DNA of 64,000 nt from Clavelina lepadiformis (lineage: Eukaryota; Chordata; Ascidiacea; Aplousobranchia; Clavelinidae). Position 1 is the stretch's first letter, and each line of letters starts with the position of its first letter. The translations under genes and the position numbers were made by a program. The notes below the pieces were generated by a model. It was not told the DNA's origin. It made no database searches and worked only from the letters and a program-made list of their open reading frames with translations. Shown here piece after piece: positions 14,048 through 25,901 of the stretch. Where the stretch lies: contig NC_135242.1 of assembly GCF_947623445.1 (NCBI RefSeq), forward strand, positions 1,364,001 to 1,428,000. Reading direction: 5' to 3'.

Positions 14048-16569
14048 TTGCTTTTTAAATGATCAGCTGAGACTTAAGAAAAGTAGTAGCAGCTCTAGTA
14101 TATTTATTATACACATAAACTATTGAAGGCTATATATTAAAAATGAGTATCCTGTGTAAAAATTTTAATTTAATTTAAAAGCAATATAAAGCACGATTTT
14201 GTTTAAATTTTGGATTAAATTAAAATATAATACAAAATAAATCCGAGTTATGATATATGATGTCGAAATTTTTATTCCTCGTTTGAGGAAAGTCTCTGCA
14301 TAACTTAAAATTATCCATCCAAATGGAAAGAACGACAGTTTTCGGACGAATCGGGTGTACAAAGAAGAAGATTTTATTTTGATGACTGATGGCTTGCACT
14401 GAAGCCTTAATTCTTTGTTTATTTATTGACATTAAAAAATCCAGTTTTTCTTGTGTAACTAGAAAAAGTTTGGCGTGCCTGGTAATGGATCTTGTGCGTA
14501 AAAGTGCCAACAACTTCCCACTATGGCTCAAAGATGATTCCTCTTTTTTTTAATAGCTCCAAGTAACTGGTCTTTTTTCATTTTCTGATATAGGCCTTTA
14601 CCTAAAGGTTACAAATAAAGTTTATTTTGAACTACTTACGAAGACCAGTGGAGAGATTGCTAAGCTAGGCCTATGTGATAACTTCGAAATATGACAGTAC
14701 TTGGAAAATGGTCCAATCTCAATTATATTCACCGCACTCAACTGAAACTGATCAGGAAGCGAAACAAGGACAACACTGCTTCATAACAAGAAGAATGTAA
14801 CAGCCTATTAAACTACAGAAATTAAAAATTTCAAAATATTCCTTACTATCCAGGCAGCTTTTATCGACATTCATATTTCGCATTCCTGACCAGAAAAGAG
14901 AATGCACAGCCTGAGAGTCAGAGATAAAATTTCGCCACGGCTAGCGCTGAAGCCTAAATTCTTCATTCATTGTAAACGAACGTTCGAAAATTCATCTTCC
15001 TTTTATTTGTTTATTATAAATCGGTGTAAACGTTGATGATCGATCCGTTTATTAGTTTATGGAAATTACCGTACTCATTTATGGGCATCATCAATCGCCA
15101 TGAAACCCATAAATTGTGTTGCGTTATGAAGATACTTTAACGCATGATTAAAAAATTTGTACTTGCATTACAGCCTAATTCAAGAGCAATTTGCAAAATA
15201 CTAACACAAACACTAGCAGTAACCCTTCACTCTAAAAAGCTAGGCTATTTTTACAGAATCTAGGCCAAATACTACGGTTAAAATAAAACAGAATGCCTGC
15301 GTGCGTGTCAACAAATTCACATGGCGCCCATCATAGACATCAAATAAGGTTATCACTTGATCAAGAAAATTCAGTGCTGTGTTACGATCAGAAACTTTAC
15401 ATTAGAAAGTTGGAACATTAAATTCTTCAAATACCGATTCGTTGCAACAAACTCAGCTAGTGCACGTAAACTCAGATTATTCTTTACATTATGGCTAACA
15501 TGTTTGAGATATCTTTTTTTCATAGAAAATTACAAAGATAGTTAATTCAATTAAATGGTGAATATTATCTATAAGTTAGTTCATATAGATTATACATCAA
15601 CTTAAAAGTTTTACAATAAAAAAAAACTATAAAAACTTATTTGCATTATTTCATAAAAATAATTTGATGCCTAGTTTTTAAATAAGATAAATACTTTTCG
15701 CTCCATAGAGCCAATAGCGAAAATCAAACATTACGATATTAAAACGAAAAGTGACGAAGAGTAGCCTCAGGCGACAAACGAGTGAACCTTTACTTTAGAC
15801 AGTTGAAGCGTGAGACACTCACGCTGAATACATTGACAATTAGTGTTTAACGTTGTACGTTAGACAGGAAACTAGAAGATTTAAGAAAAGGCGCAGGTTA
15901 CATTTTAATTAGCAAGAAGATGTCTTAAATGCACGTGGATCTGTTTAGAAACTGGTTATCGAAAGGAAACGGCAGAGTAAGTGCAAATCAACTTCACTGC
16001 CCCAAGCGAAAAACTCATTCCGAATATGCGGTTGAATGGCAATCACCAAACAGACAAGGACAGATTTGTAGATTATACAAGGGAAAGGCAATGTGAGTAC
16101 TAAGCGCATAAATTCATGGCTTACGCCAAACTGATGTTAGGCTAATGTTGCAACTTATTGCAAAGAAATATTTTTTCTGCGTGCAAATACCGTCAGATTT
16201 GCTTTCTTGTTGACGTCACAGCCACATAGTTTGACAGGGAGGGATTAGAAAAGAGTTTATTAGAATTTTACTGAATTTTTCACTAGTTTAATTGAATTCA
16301 TGATGGGGCAGCGATGGCCTCCATGAAACTATTTAGCTTTAATGTGCAAAGTTATTGATCTTTGACAGCGATGCATTTTTTACCAGCAGGTTGATAGCAA
16401 TTTAACAGCCACAGCGATTAACTCATTTAAATGCTGAACGTTGTTGATGTTTTCCGATGGTCTACTCTATGGAATAGATGTTTACTCCATTGTGGTGTAA
16501 GAATAAAAATTTTTCAACAGTTTGCTAGCCCTACGTGACCTCACATAAGAACACTGATTTTGACGAATC
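14048..16569. other. Divergent intergenic region between TMEM18 and the fucosyltransferase-like gene
   Basis: No family-recognisable coding sequence. A minus-strand open frame at 14220-14531 looks like chance. A 55-codon plus-strand frame at 15929-16096 is listed separately. The region must contain the start regions of both divergent genes. Confidence 0.4.
15929..16096 (+). CDS. Unrecognised 55-codon ORF with splice-donor signals
   Basis: Starts MHVDLFRNWLSKGNGR and ends QICRLYKGKAM then TGA. It holds two good donor sites: GTAAGT at 15977, exactly after codon 16, and GTGAGT at 16093, just before the apparent stop. It could be the first coding exon of a short gene or a chance frame. I recognise no family. 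It does not join in frame to the fucosyltransferase-like start at 16570. Confidence 0.2.
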   Translation: MHVDLFRNWLSKGNGRVSANQLHCPKRKTHSEYAVEWQSPNRQGQICRLYKGKAM

Positions 16570-19024
16570 ATGAATTGGCCAAAAAGAACAATGTTTAACG
16601 GACGAAAGCAGAAAAAACGATTGAAATCATTTTTACGCACATTTTTAACTTACCTTGTTTGTATAAGCTTGGGATACTTTATATATAAACAGACTAGTGC
16701 TTATCAAAGAAAAGGATACAAATCTTCAGTTATCATCTTGGACTACAATGAACGAACACCCAGCTCACAAAGTGTTGAAACGATACGTGAACAAGAAAAC
16801 CTAATAACGAAAATTGAAAGAGACGAACATTCCCAGCTTTGTTTCAAAAGGTCTGAAGTGAACTGGAAAACAGAAATTAAGTCGTTCTACAAATCCAGTG
16901 CAGATCGTTTACTTCTACCCTTGCTGTATAATGGACCCAATAATCAGTTGTTTGGCTTACGGCAAGCCATTGCGCTCGCAATCTTGCTAAAAAGGTAGCT
17001 TATAATTTCTTTATAAAATAAGATGCTATGCTAGGAACAGGCAATGGTCACCAAATAAACATTAATTTTTTGTCTCAGAACACTCGTGTTACCAAGTTTC
17101 TACGAGCACACCCTCGATGAGAGCGTAAGGTTGAGGACGAAGACACGCGCTGAAGATCGACTTGACGTGGAAAAACTTCGTAAACTTGTGCGGGTGATCC
17201 CAGCGGAAAGTGCTGCGGAAATATGCCAGGGAAAATTTCACGCGTTTTTCCTCCGAGGGTCAATGCAACCAGTAAGCCAAAGCATGACATGTTTGCACTC
17301 TTTATTGTACCTTTCCTTATGCGATGCTAAAAAAAATTACTGACTTCATTCCGTACGTTTATGTTAGCATTTTTTGGAAGAACTACTGATGACAACTCAT
17401 GTGGAAAGTGGAATAAGTGGTCTAAAATATCGAGATGGTGTTGACGTAGCAACCATCAAAGGTTTAAACATAAACAATGAAAGAAACGAATATGATTAAC
17501 CTGACTTCAGCTATATGCTTTGGGCTTTAGCGACGTAGATTAAATGGAACTTGCTTTATCTTGCAACTTGCACGCAATTTATAGGCTATGTATTTCAGAT
17601 TTTCTCTTGAGTAGCGAGGAAAGCCACGACCACTTGCTGGATGACAGTGAGTAACAATTGACATTTAAATCTATTTAAAATGATCAAAAACGTTCCATTT
17701 TCCGAAACTAGAAACACCTGTGATTGGTCAAGTTTTCAAAGGACCCAATTCCTATGTGAACATCACCCTACCGAAAATAAAAGCTTTGTACCAGTCAACG
17801 GGAAAATGTGCACTTTATGTGTATCCATTCAGAGAATTTGGAATCAAGTCTAACCGGCAACGTAAGTATTCTGTTGAGAGCTGATCATTTTTCATGAATT
17901 CTTCAGCGTTACTTTTGACGTAGCTCCTGAAAATTGGCCAAGAACGAGAGATGACATCCTTAATAATCCATGGAGTGAAAAACTGCAAGATGAAGATGCG
18001 GCAATTCTTCGTGATTTTGTAGAAGAGTACACTCCTCCACCCAAGTTCATCCAAGAGATAACAGAGGATTTTATTCAAAGTGTTCTGCGAAAACCTGATT
18101 TGGAATACCTTGCAGTGCACTGGCGCTACGATCCAAAGGTAAACAAGATGGTGTAACTAGGTGTACACTGCGGACAACAATTTTTTGCGTTTAGGTGACC
18201 GCACATAAATTACCCGCACCTACTGATTAACGGTAAATCTACGTGTTTTACAGTTGAACTTTTGGTTGTACCTCGACTTAGGTTTAATCATGTCTTACTA
18301 GGATGCAACTTTCTCTTTGATTTGCAGGACTTTGGCCAATACTTGTGTGGCGCTCATTACCGAGAAGCCTTTGAGAAACTGTGCAAGAACGTTAACGCTA
18401 TCACCAACTCAAACGCTCTTGCAAAAGCTATCGCATCGAAAATTTCAAAAGTGAACAGTAAAAATGGGCGGCGCATAGTCTCCGTGTATATTGCCGCACC
18501 ACCGGGCGCGCAGGAATTTATGCTGAAAACCAAAAGACATTTGGATGAAATAGGGATTGGTTTGAATGCTCGGTCAGGAGATGATTTGGAGAAGTTTATA
18601 CAAAGCAATTATAGGTAATTACTTAATCAGAGCTATAAGTTATTGTACGTGGATACTTATAATAAGGTATCCAATAACCTATAACGTATAGCTAATCAAT
18701 GAAGTCAATGATGCATAGCAATTAATTTACTATATTAACATTTCATATGGCCTACAAGTGGAAGGCCTTCTGTTCCACAATTTAAAAATCGCTTCTCTTA
18801 TTTTCTGTTTTAGACAGTGCGATCGCTTCTTGAACGTCAGCATGAATGACGTGGTCTCAATGGTCGAAATGGAGCTTAGTGCTAGGAGTGACGTATTTAC
18901 TGGCTCTCGCCAAAGCAACTGGTCCAGTGTTGTTAAAAAGCGGCGAATTCAACTGGAACTGAAGTCCACTGATTTGGACGAATTTATTATAGATCTTGCT
19001 GTACAAGCAATGGAAAGGCCTTAA
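16570..19024 (+). CDS. Type II membrane glycosyltransferase, GDP-fucose O-fucosyltransferase-like
   Basis: Eight phase-consistent coding exons: 16570-16994, 17079-17271, 17368-17461, 17599-17646, 17712-17861, 17924-18138, 18328-18614, 18814-19024; about 540 residues. A basic N-terminus precedes one membrane helix (about residues 24-40), the layout of a Golgi or ER lumenal transferase. NGPNNQLFGLRQAIALA (from about 121), followed by LKRTLVLPSFY, resembles the opening nucleotide-binding block of the O-FucT fold. VHWRYDPKDFG (about 368-378) matches the family H-x-R motif, and FTGSRQSNWSSVVKKRR (late in the protein) matches the C-terminal block F.GS..S.fs..v. The acceptor substrate cannot be told. 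It may be a lineage-specific branch, not POFUT1 or POFUT2. Confidence 0.68.
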
Positions 19025-20018
19025 TATGGAATAACCTTAATCTTACTATCACGTATCGTGTTGTAATAAGCGTTGTTGTGTTCCAGTATGATATAAGCTA
19101 AGTTACCGCGCCTAACCACAAAGTTTTACTATTAATTATTTAGCCTACAAAATGCTGTATAAAGCATTGTTGCATTTTTATGTTAGTTTATACACGTGAC
19201 ACAGCTTCGTTCACGCTCCATTGACCGTATCGTTTATTTTTCGCCATTACTTGCTGTGAGGAGCCAAACATACGATGCTGACATGTTGTAGCACAGACGA
19301 GAAAATGCTCGCGAACAGTTACTGGACGTTGGGCCAACCAAGGCTCGTGGTGGTTTCATTCTGGTAGCTTGAAATTCTTTAGTAGGTCTATTAAACGATG
19401 GATCTTATAGTGTCACATCGGGGTCACCAGTGCATTGATCTCTGGTTAGTGATCACGTGGCTGCTTCAATAAACTCTGCTTGACCTGGATTCCATTAAAA
19501 CTACGTTTCCTTCCCTGCCAGCACAAATGTAGACAAACAATAAAGTTAAAAATTAAACTAGAGTTAAATCTCAACTAAAACGTTTATTCGAACTCGTGAA
19601 ACATTCCGTGACATTCTACCGGCACAAGAATTTATATTAGCGCTGGATCTTATAGTGAACGTATTATAGTCATCATTCTGTGTAGTATAGCTGAGGCATG
19701 TGATTTTTTAATATCTTATTAGTGACTTGTACCACGCCCTGTTGTAACTTGATGTTGAATAAGTTTAGTGCACCAGAGGTCCCTGCTATCATTCCCTCAC
19801 CTCGGCCACACAAACAGGATTCCGATCTTTGAGGTGGGTGAGGATGGAGTTTCCTATTGTGGGGATTACTTTTCACAATCCTGATGCACTAATCTTCATT
19901 AATTTAGGCTAGTGCTACTCGTCTTTTATTATGTCAATGAGTGTATATTTGCATGTCTTTTTTATCAACCTATTTGTAGCCTAGTTACCGCACTGCCTCA
20001 GTATCCAAATTTATATAA
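19025..20018. other. 3' flank of the fucosyltransferase-like gene; no gene seen
   Basis: An AATAAA at 19468-19473 could end the upstream transcript. Otherwise I see no exon, RNA gene or repeat that I can support. Confidence 0.35.
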
Positions 20019-20026
20019 CTTATTAC

Positions 20027-20696
20027 TAGGGCAACCAAAAGTCAATATGGTCAATTTTTTTTTACCTGCTCAGAATGCTATGAAACAAGCACAAAACAAA
20101 TTTCAGCTTTGTACGACGTGTGGTATAGAAGTTATTAGGTCAGATAAAGTCAAAATGTTACGTTAGGTCAAAATACGGTCAAATTGTTTCGTTAGGTCTT
20201 TTTTTTTAGGTCAAAATCTATTAAACTTGTAATTTTGTAACCATTTTGTAATATTATTCTTCCGTTTTGCTCTTTTCTTGTACCGCAAACAATTCCAGTC
20301 CCGTAAATTTTACTTAGAACCAAAGCCACAAAGAGAGGGAAGGCTTTTCAGCGCGTTTGGTGACGTCACGATGTGACGGCATTGCATTTGAAACTGCAAG
20401 TTGTCAATCTTAATACGCAGAAACGAAAAAAAAGTCAACACTAGAAAAGCATTTTGTCATTTTTAAATGCAGCTTTAGATTAGAAAGTTGCTGTAGACAT
20501 TGTAGAGACTATCAGTATAGCGTTTTTCAAAATGAGGTCAAAATTTAAACGTTTTAGGTCAAAATAAGGTCAAAATTTAAACTTTTTAGGTCAAAATAAG
20601 GTCAATATTTAAACTTTTTAGGTCAAAATGAGGTCAAAATTTGCAAATTTTAAGGTCAAAATTTAAAATTTTTAGGTCAAAAAACTGGTTGCCCTA
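20027..20696. mobile_element. Non-autonomous hAT-like element with internal tandem repeats
   Basis: The terminal inverted repeat TAGGGCAACCA (left) mirrors TGGTTGCCCTA (right). Both ends are flanked by the same 8-bp target duplication CTTATTAC (20019-20026 and 20697-20704). The right part is built from repeated units around AGGTCAAAAT and ATTTAAACTTTTTAGGTC (about 20530-20690). No transposase frame is seen. The 8-bp duplication fits the hAT superfamily. Confidence 0.8.
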
Positions 20697-20704
20697 CTTA
20701 TTAC

Positions 20705-21641
20705 GTATGTTTGTGTTTGTGAGCATTGATTTGTCGTTGTAATTTTATTTTATCAACTTATTTATTGTAAGTATGTTGGGTTTAGGCTTGGGTTGGGTAT
20801 GTTTGGGTTGGGCCGTGCTAACCATTATTCATCTAAATCATTTGGTTACATTATTCTTGATCGTTTTAAGCTCTGCGGGTTTTTCACGCTCATTATTTGC
20901 TGGTGAAATTGTTAATTTCTCACGATTTAATAAGGTCAGCATTTTATTTTTCGTTCCCCCACAGACAATGACGAAAAATAAACTATACAATGAAAATAGC
21001 ACAAAAACTCCCGTAGCTAAAATACTGTAAATCATGCTTATTTATCCTTCTAGAAAAAATTCATAAAAATTGCATTGATTTAGTCAATGACCGTTAATCG
21101 GTATTCATAAAAAATCCCATTGAATACTTTACTTACGAAATTGGTAATTCCGAAAAAGTCTGTCTTTTACCCATTTTAAGGTTTCCGTAAGAGTCCGTAC
21201 GATTTCCGTCTTTTACTTCTTCACTTATTCTTGGCAATCAACCTTAGGGAGGGAAAAGTGTGGTGCAAGCTTTAAGTAGCCTAAATGGTAAACTGCTAAG
21301 TTGTAACATTTTTAGAGCACAATAAAATATAAAAAACCCGAAAACTATCCATGAAAGGCAAAGCCTCGAGGGCTTAAAATGCATGATCATTTTGTTAACC
21401 ATAGAGTTGTGCTGGCGCTCACTAAAAGCATGTCCAAAAGCACAGGCAGACAGGTCTGCAGCAGATTCAGGTCCAAAATTTGTAGCGCACAATCCAACAA
21501 TCCGAATGGAAATAAGTGACGCACGAAGATCGTCCAGAAACCATTTCTACAAATGCTGGTCCAAGTGACGGTCCGAAAATCAATTCAATCTGGACCTTCT
21601 TTTATTGAGCGCAGTAGTGCTTTAGCTTCACCGACAAAAAT
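20705..21641. other. Intergenic; no gene seen
   Basis: Short open frames near 20773-21035 and 21244-21568 lack motifs or splice context. Nothing else is supported. Confidence 0.35.
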
Positions 21642-21648
21642 TCTAGAT

Positions 21649-22147
21649 CAGTGGTTCTCAACCGGTGGTCCGCGGACCCCTGGGGGTCCGCGAAACGTTT
21701 TCAGGGGGTCCTTGAGAACTTCGAAATTTGCAACATAAAGTACGAGTTTTTAAAATTTTTTTGTTGTTTATCATTGCTTTTTGAAATAGGCTGGAACATT
21801 TGCTTAATTGCCTATTGTGATGGGACAATACAAAAGCTTATTGAGATTTATCACCCGCAGGGAAGGCCTATTGTGATGCACAAGATTGCGGATTATACGA
21901 GAAGACAGCTGGATACAGTGATTTTAAGTTGCTGGAGATTACACATAATCGCTTTCTCAGTTTTAGCTTGTAATGAATGAATGAATAGCGCAGTTGTGCA
22001 CCAAGACTATTAAGTAAAGTAAAACTAAGCAAAGCAACATTTAAGTGCAGTCTCAGAACCCTTAGTTTGCTTCAACTTCAGGGGTCCGCCAACTGCTTTG
22101 ACAGCACCAAAAGGGGTCCGCCAAGATCAGAAGGTTGAGAACCACTG
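21649..22147. mobile_element. hAT-type MITE with CAGTGGTTCTCAACC ends
   Basis: CAGTGGTTCTCAACC at the left is matched by GGTTGAGAACCACTG at the right. Immediately outside is TCTAGAT on both sides (21642-21648, 22148-22154), in keeping with the TCTAGA core favoured by many hAT transposons. GGGGTCCGC motifs recur inside both ends. There is no transposase; the internal open frame looks like chance. Confidence 0.85.
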
Positions 22148-22159
22148 TCTAGATGTTTG

Positions 22160-22673
22160 CGGTATCGTATATACCAGCCTGAGTCAAGCCAGCAAACAGC
22201 GCATGGCGAACACTGTCCGCCAGCTATACAGAAGCAAAGTGTTATTTTTTCGTATTTTTACTTGATCGTTGGTGGTCGTCGTTTAATTTGACCATCAACC
22301 CGCGAAATTGGTAGTATTTTTGCAGAATCATCTTAATGATATTTTAAGTTTGGTGGTGTACAAATTTTTGGAAATGGTCAGCGGACATGAATATTAAAAT
22401 GTTCAAAAAGGGCATTTTTTTGTATTTTTTCATGTATTTGGTCTTTGTGTAAGAGTGAATAAATGTTTCACAATAATTTCTAATTTTGGATTTTTTGTTT
22501 TTTGTGTTTTTTGTTTTTTTTTCGGTTTATTAGACAAAAATTTTGCTCATTTAAATGTTTTTTATTTTCAAGCTTTTGTTCGCCCACTTTACTTTGTATT
22601 GCTAGCGAACAATGTCTGGGCCTGGCGAACCCTGTTGCAACAGTTTGACTCAGGTTCAGGTATTCAGTACCGG
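22160..22673. mobile_element. Possible TIR element next to the hAT MITE
   Basis: The left end (CGGTATCGTATATACC, then CCTGAGTCAA) is an imperfect inverted copy of the right end (TTGACTCAGG, then GGTATTCAGTACCG). I found no clean target duplication, so the exact limits are uncertain. Confidence 0.4.
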
Positions 22674-23550
22674 TATTGTTTTTTGTTCACTTGTAATACT
22701 GTAATACAAACGGCATATAACTTTATTAAATAGCTTTTAAAGTCTGCAAGTGATGCATGGGCTAGCTAAGTGCGAATCTGATAGCCTAGCCAGCCCCTCA
22801 AAGAAAATTTCACGGTGTCGTTACTGCTGAATCTAACATTAAGGTTTAAGGTAACACTTTCCTCATTTCTGGTCTGCACTTTCTCTCTTCAACTATATAG
22901 GCCTAGCTTTGAAAATAATTAACCGGCCTCCATATCAATTTCATCGGGAAGGAATTAGATTAATAAGGAAACAAAATCAAAAATGTTAGAATAAAACCAT
23001 CACTTAATGAAATAAAATCATTTTTTCTTTAACAATGAGAGGGCCTAGGCCTAGTGTGGAAGTACACAACGGCATGATACATTTCTATATTAGACCCCAG
23101 CTACTCAAATTGTGATGTCATCTGGTTGTGCACTTCTGCACTAGATCCAAAACTTGTCTTTTATTTCTTTGCATAATAGAAGATATGACCAACGTCTGTC
23201 TGTAAGATTCAAATTTGTAAAAATTACAAAATTGGCCATTGTTTGTGCTTACCAGTGTTAACTTAAAATATTGTGTGGGAAATGGTTCGATTAATAGGTT
23301 TAACTTTTGTACAAAACCAGTATAAATCTCTCTATAAACCCCAGCCTAGAAAGTGAGCCAGGCTGTAAGCAGCTAACTTCTAAATTATTATTTGTTTATG
23401 ACTGTATAGGAAGAATAATAAAAAATTACAAGCCGACTAAATTTATGTAGCCTAACTACCAAGTTACCACGTTTAGAAAAATCTAAATTAAAATATTTGT
23501 TTAGTTACATCAAAGGTCATGAACTGTGTTACTTAAAAATAAACATCACA
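22674..23550. other. Intergenic, upstream of VPS28
   Basis: No supported exon. It should include the VPS28 promoter and 5' untranslated region, with no element I can name. Confidence 0.35.
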
Positions 23551-25901
23551 ATGTCTGCTGTGAGACCTGAACTTTATCAAGAAGTCAAACTTTATAGCAC
23601 TGCAAGGGAAAGGGAAAAGTATGACAATTTGGCTGAACTTTATTCCATCATAAAGACGTTACAGGCTCTGGAGAAAGCTTATATTAAAGATTCGATTCCT
23701 GCAAAAGAGTATGTGCTGTTTTTCTCAAAATATTGTTTTCAGTTACAATTAAATACAAATTATAAATATGTTATAGTCAAGTTTTGTAAGAACAGTTAAG
23801 TGCATCATCTTTATAGAAACATATTTTGCATTTTAACGACATATTTGTAGTGGCTTGGGAGCCACATCCAATACCATTATACCAATTGTGGAAACATATG
23901 CGCCATTTAAACATTGTTCATTGATAAACCTACAGCTAGCATTTAATATTTGCAATGCAGATGCAATTCGGCTGCAGTCGCAACTTTACAAACTGCAATC
24001 GTTATGCAATATTTGGAAACTTGCACTAAATAACTTTATGTGAAAGCGCCGTTTAGTACGTTACCAGGTGATTTCATAACATCCGAGTTTTAACTGTAAA
24101 TAATTCCCATTTGCCAACGCTTTGCTTTTATCGTTCACACATTCTGAAATGTGCGTGTATTTTGTGTTGAATATTTCCGTTCACAAGCGCTCTACGCTGT
24201 TATAAGCTTAAACTTCTGTGCGTGTAGGCGCCCAGTCAGAGATACCGAATCGTACGAACGTATTACGTCAGTCGTGTTAAAATGTAATTTGTTAGACTTG
24301 TTTTAATTGGTGAATGCTAAGTTTGTGCTTGTGTCATAATAATCGGAACCTGTACAGTTCCTACAATAAAGGATTGTTTCTGATAAACTGTATCTGTCAA
24401 TCGTAATAGCTTTCGGCTAGTAACAGTAGTAACACGTTAAGGTTAGAGATTTCTAACCGCACGCAACCACGGAGTCAGATCATTAATTCGGCAGGTAAAC
24501 TAAGACCTAAAGGTTAAGATAAGCAGTAACCTCTGCATATTCAATCTTAACGCTGTATATGTAAATTTTGCATTTGCAGTTACACGGGCGCTTGTTCGAG
24601 GTTATTGGAGCAATACAAGGTTGCCTTTCGACAGGTTAAAAGTGAAGTTTCATCCATTGACGAGTTTGTAAAAATGTACAAATTGGAAGACTGCCACGCA
24701 GCTCTCGAGCGTATCAAAGAAGACCGTCCAATCACAATTCCTGATGACAAGGGCAATACGAGTAAATGTGTTGCCGACATTGTGTCGGTAAGTCTCTATT
24801 TAACTGCATACACTACACATTTTAAATTCAATTTAAATAACTAATTGTTTCTATCTTCTATTAGTTGTTTATAACGGTCATGGACAAACTTCGATTGGAG
24901 ATTCGCGCCATGGATGAATTGCATCCGGACTTGAAGGATCTTGCGGAAAGTATGACAAGGATGAGCACGCTACCTTCCGATTTTGAAGGAAGAATGAAAG
25001 TGACTTCATGGTAGGTTGACAAAAGTGTGCTTTATTTCATTTCTTGAAACATTGACATCATCTTATCATGTCACTCCAATGCTATGTGAAGACAGTTTTT
25101 TTAAATCCATGTCGGTGCAAGCTGTTAGCAGTCACGAGAGGGCAGATTTTCATGCAGTCCTCCATTTTTTCTGTGCCTCATTTTACAATTTGGGTCATTT
25201 GTATTTTTAATTTACAATTCAAGCAATTTTTCAATTTACTTCTGCAGCCTAAGTGCTTCTAACTTTGCAATGTACCTTGTTCAGTGCCTACCATTGTTTC
25301 TAGTCCAGTGTTGTCTCGTTAGTGAATGACATTGGAAAAAATTGGTCTGCTGTTGACTCTTCGCACTAATTTATGAGTCTATCTTTTCAAGTTCTTTAAC
25401 ATCGCCACTTTTCAGCTAAACCTAACTTACAATTTTTTTAATGAAGTAAGAGACGTCTCTCGTGTTTGTGCTGCTAACTTCTCCTTGCACCAGTGTCCTT
25501 TAGAGTGTTGTGAATACTAACGTTGTTCATCATAATGGTAGGCTGGCAGGGCAATGGCAACCAGGCAATGAAATTGATCAGCTTTTGAAACTATTAAACT
25601 TTTTCTGGGATATCAAATGACTCTTGGAAAATTTCTTTGTTCATTTATTTTGCCAATGAACTTTCGTCAGAAGAGTGAAAGGCTTTTTAATGCAAGATGT
25701 TTACTTTCTATGTACAGAAGATCAAAGTGGGTCGTTTCATGTGCATTAGATTTTGTATGTTTGCTAAAAACGTATCTATTTGGCAGGTTGGTCATTTTTG
25801 AAGGAATGGCCGCATCTGATGATTTGACCGACGCACAAGCTCGTCAGATGCTATTCGACATGGACTTCGCTTACAACGCTTTTAATCGTTTTCTCGCTTG
25901 A
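23551..25901 (+). CDS. VPS28: ESCRT-I subunit VPS28
   Basis: Four phase-consistent coding exons (23551-23708, 24580-24787, 24865-25010, 25787-25901), about 208 residues against 221 in human. VPS28 sits in the ESCRT-I complex with TSG101/VPS23 and VPS37; its C-terminal four-helix domain recruits ESCRT-II in sorting of ubiquitinated membrane cargo on endosomes. Strong family blocks: [90 protein letters not shown] and the C-terminal [10 protein letters not shown]. The N-terminus is shorter than in human. The exon 1 junction uses the donor at 23709, making the codon GAT (Asp) before YTGACSR. Confidence 0.96.

Noticed and set aside
21651-21980. 109-residue open frame within the hAT MITE
   Set aside because: It begins inside the terminal inverted repeat, has no transposase motif and looks like chance coding.
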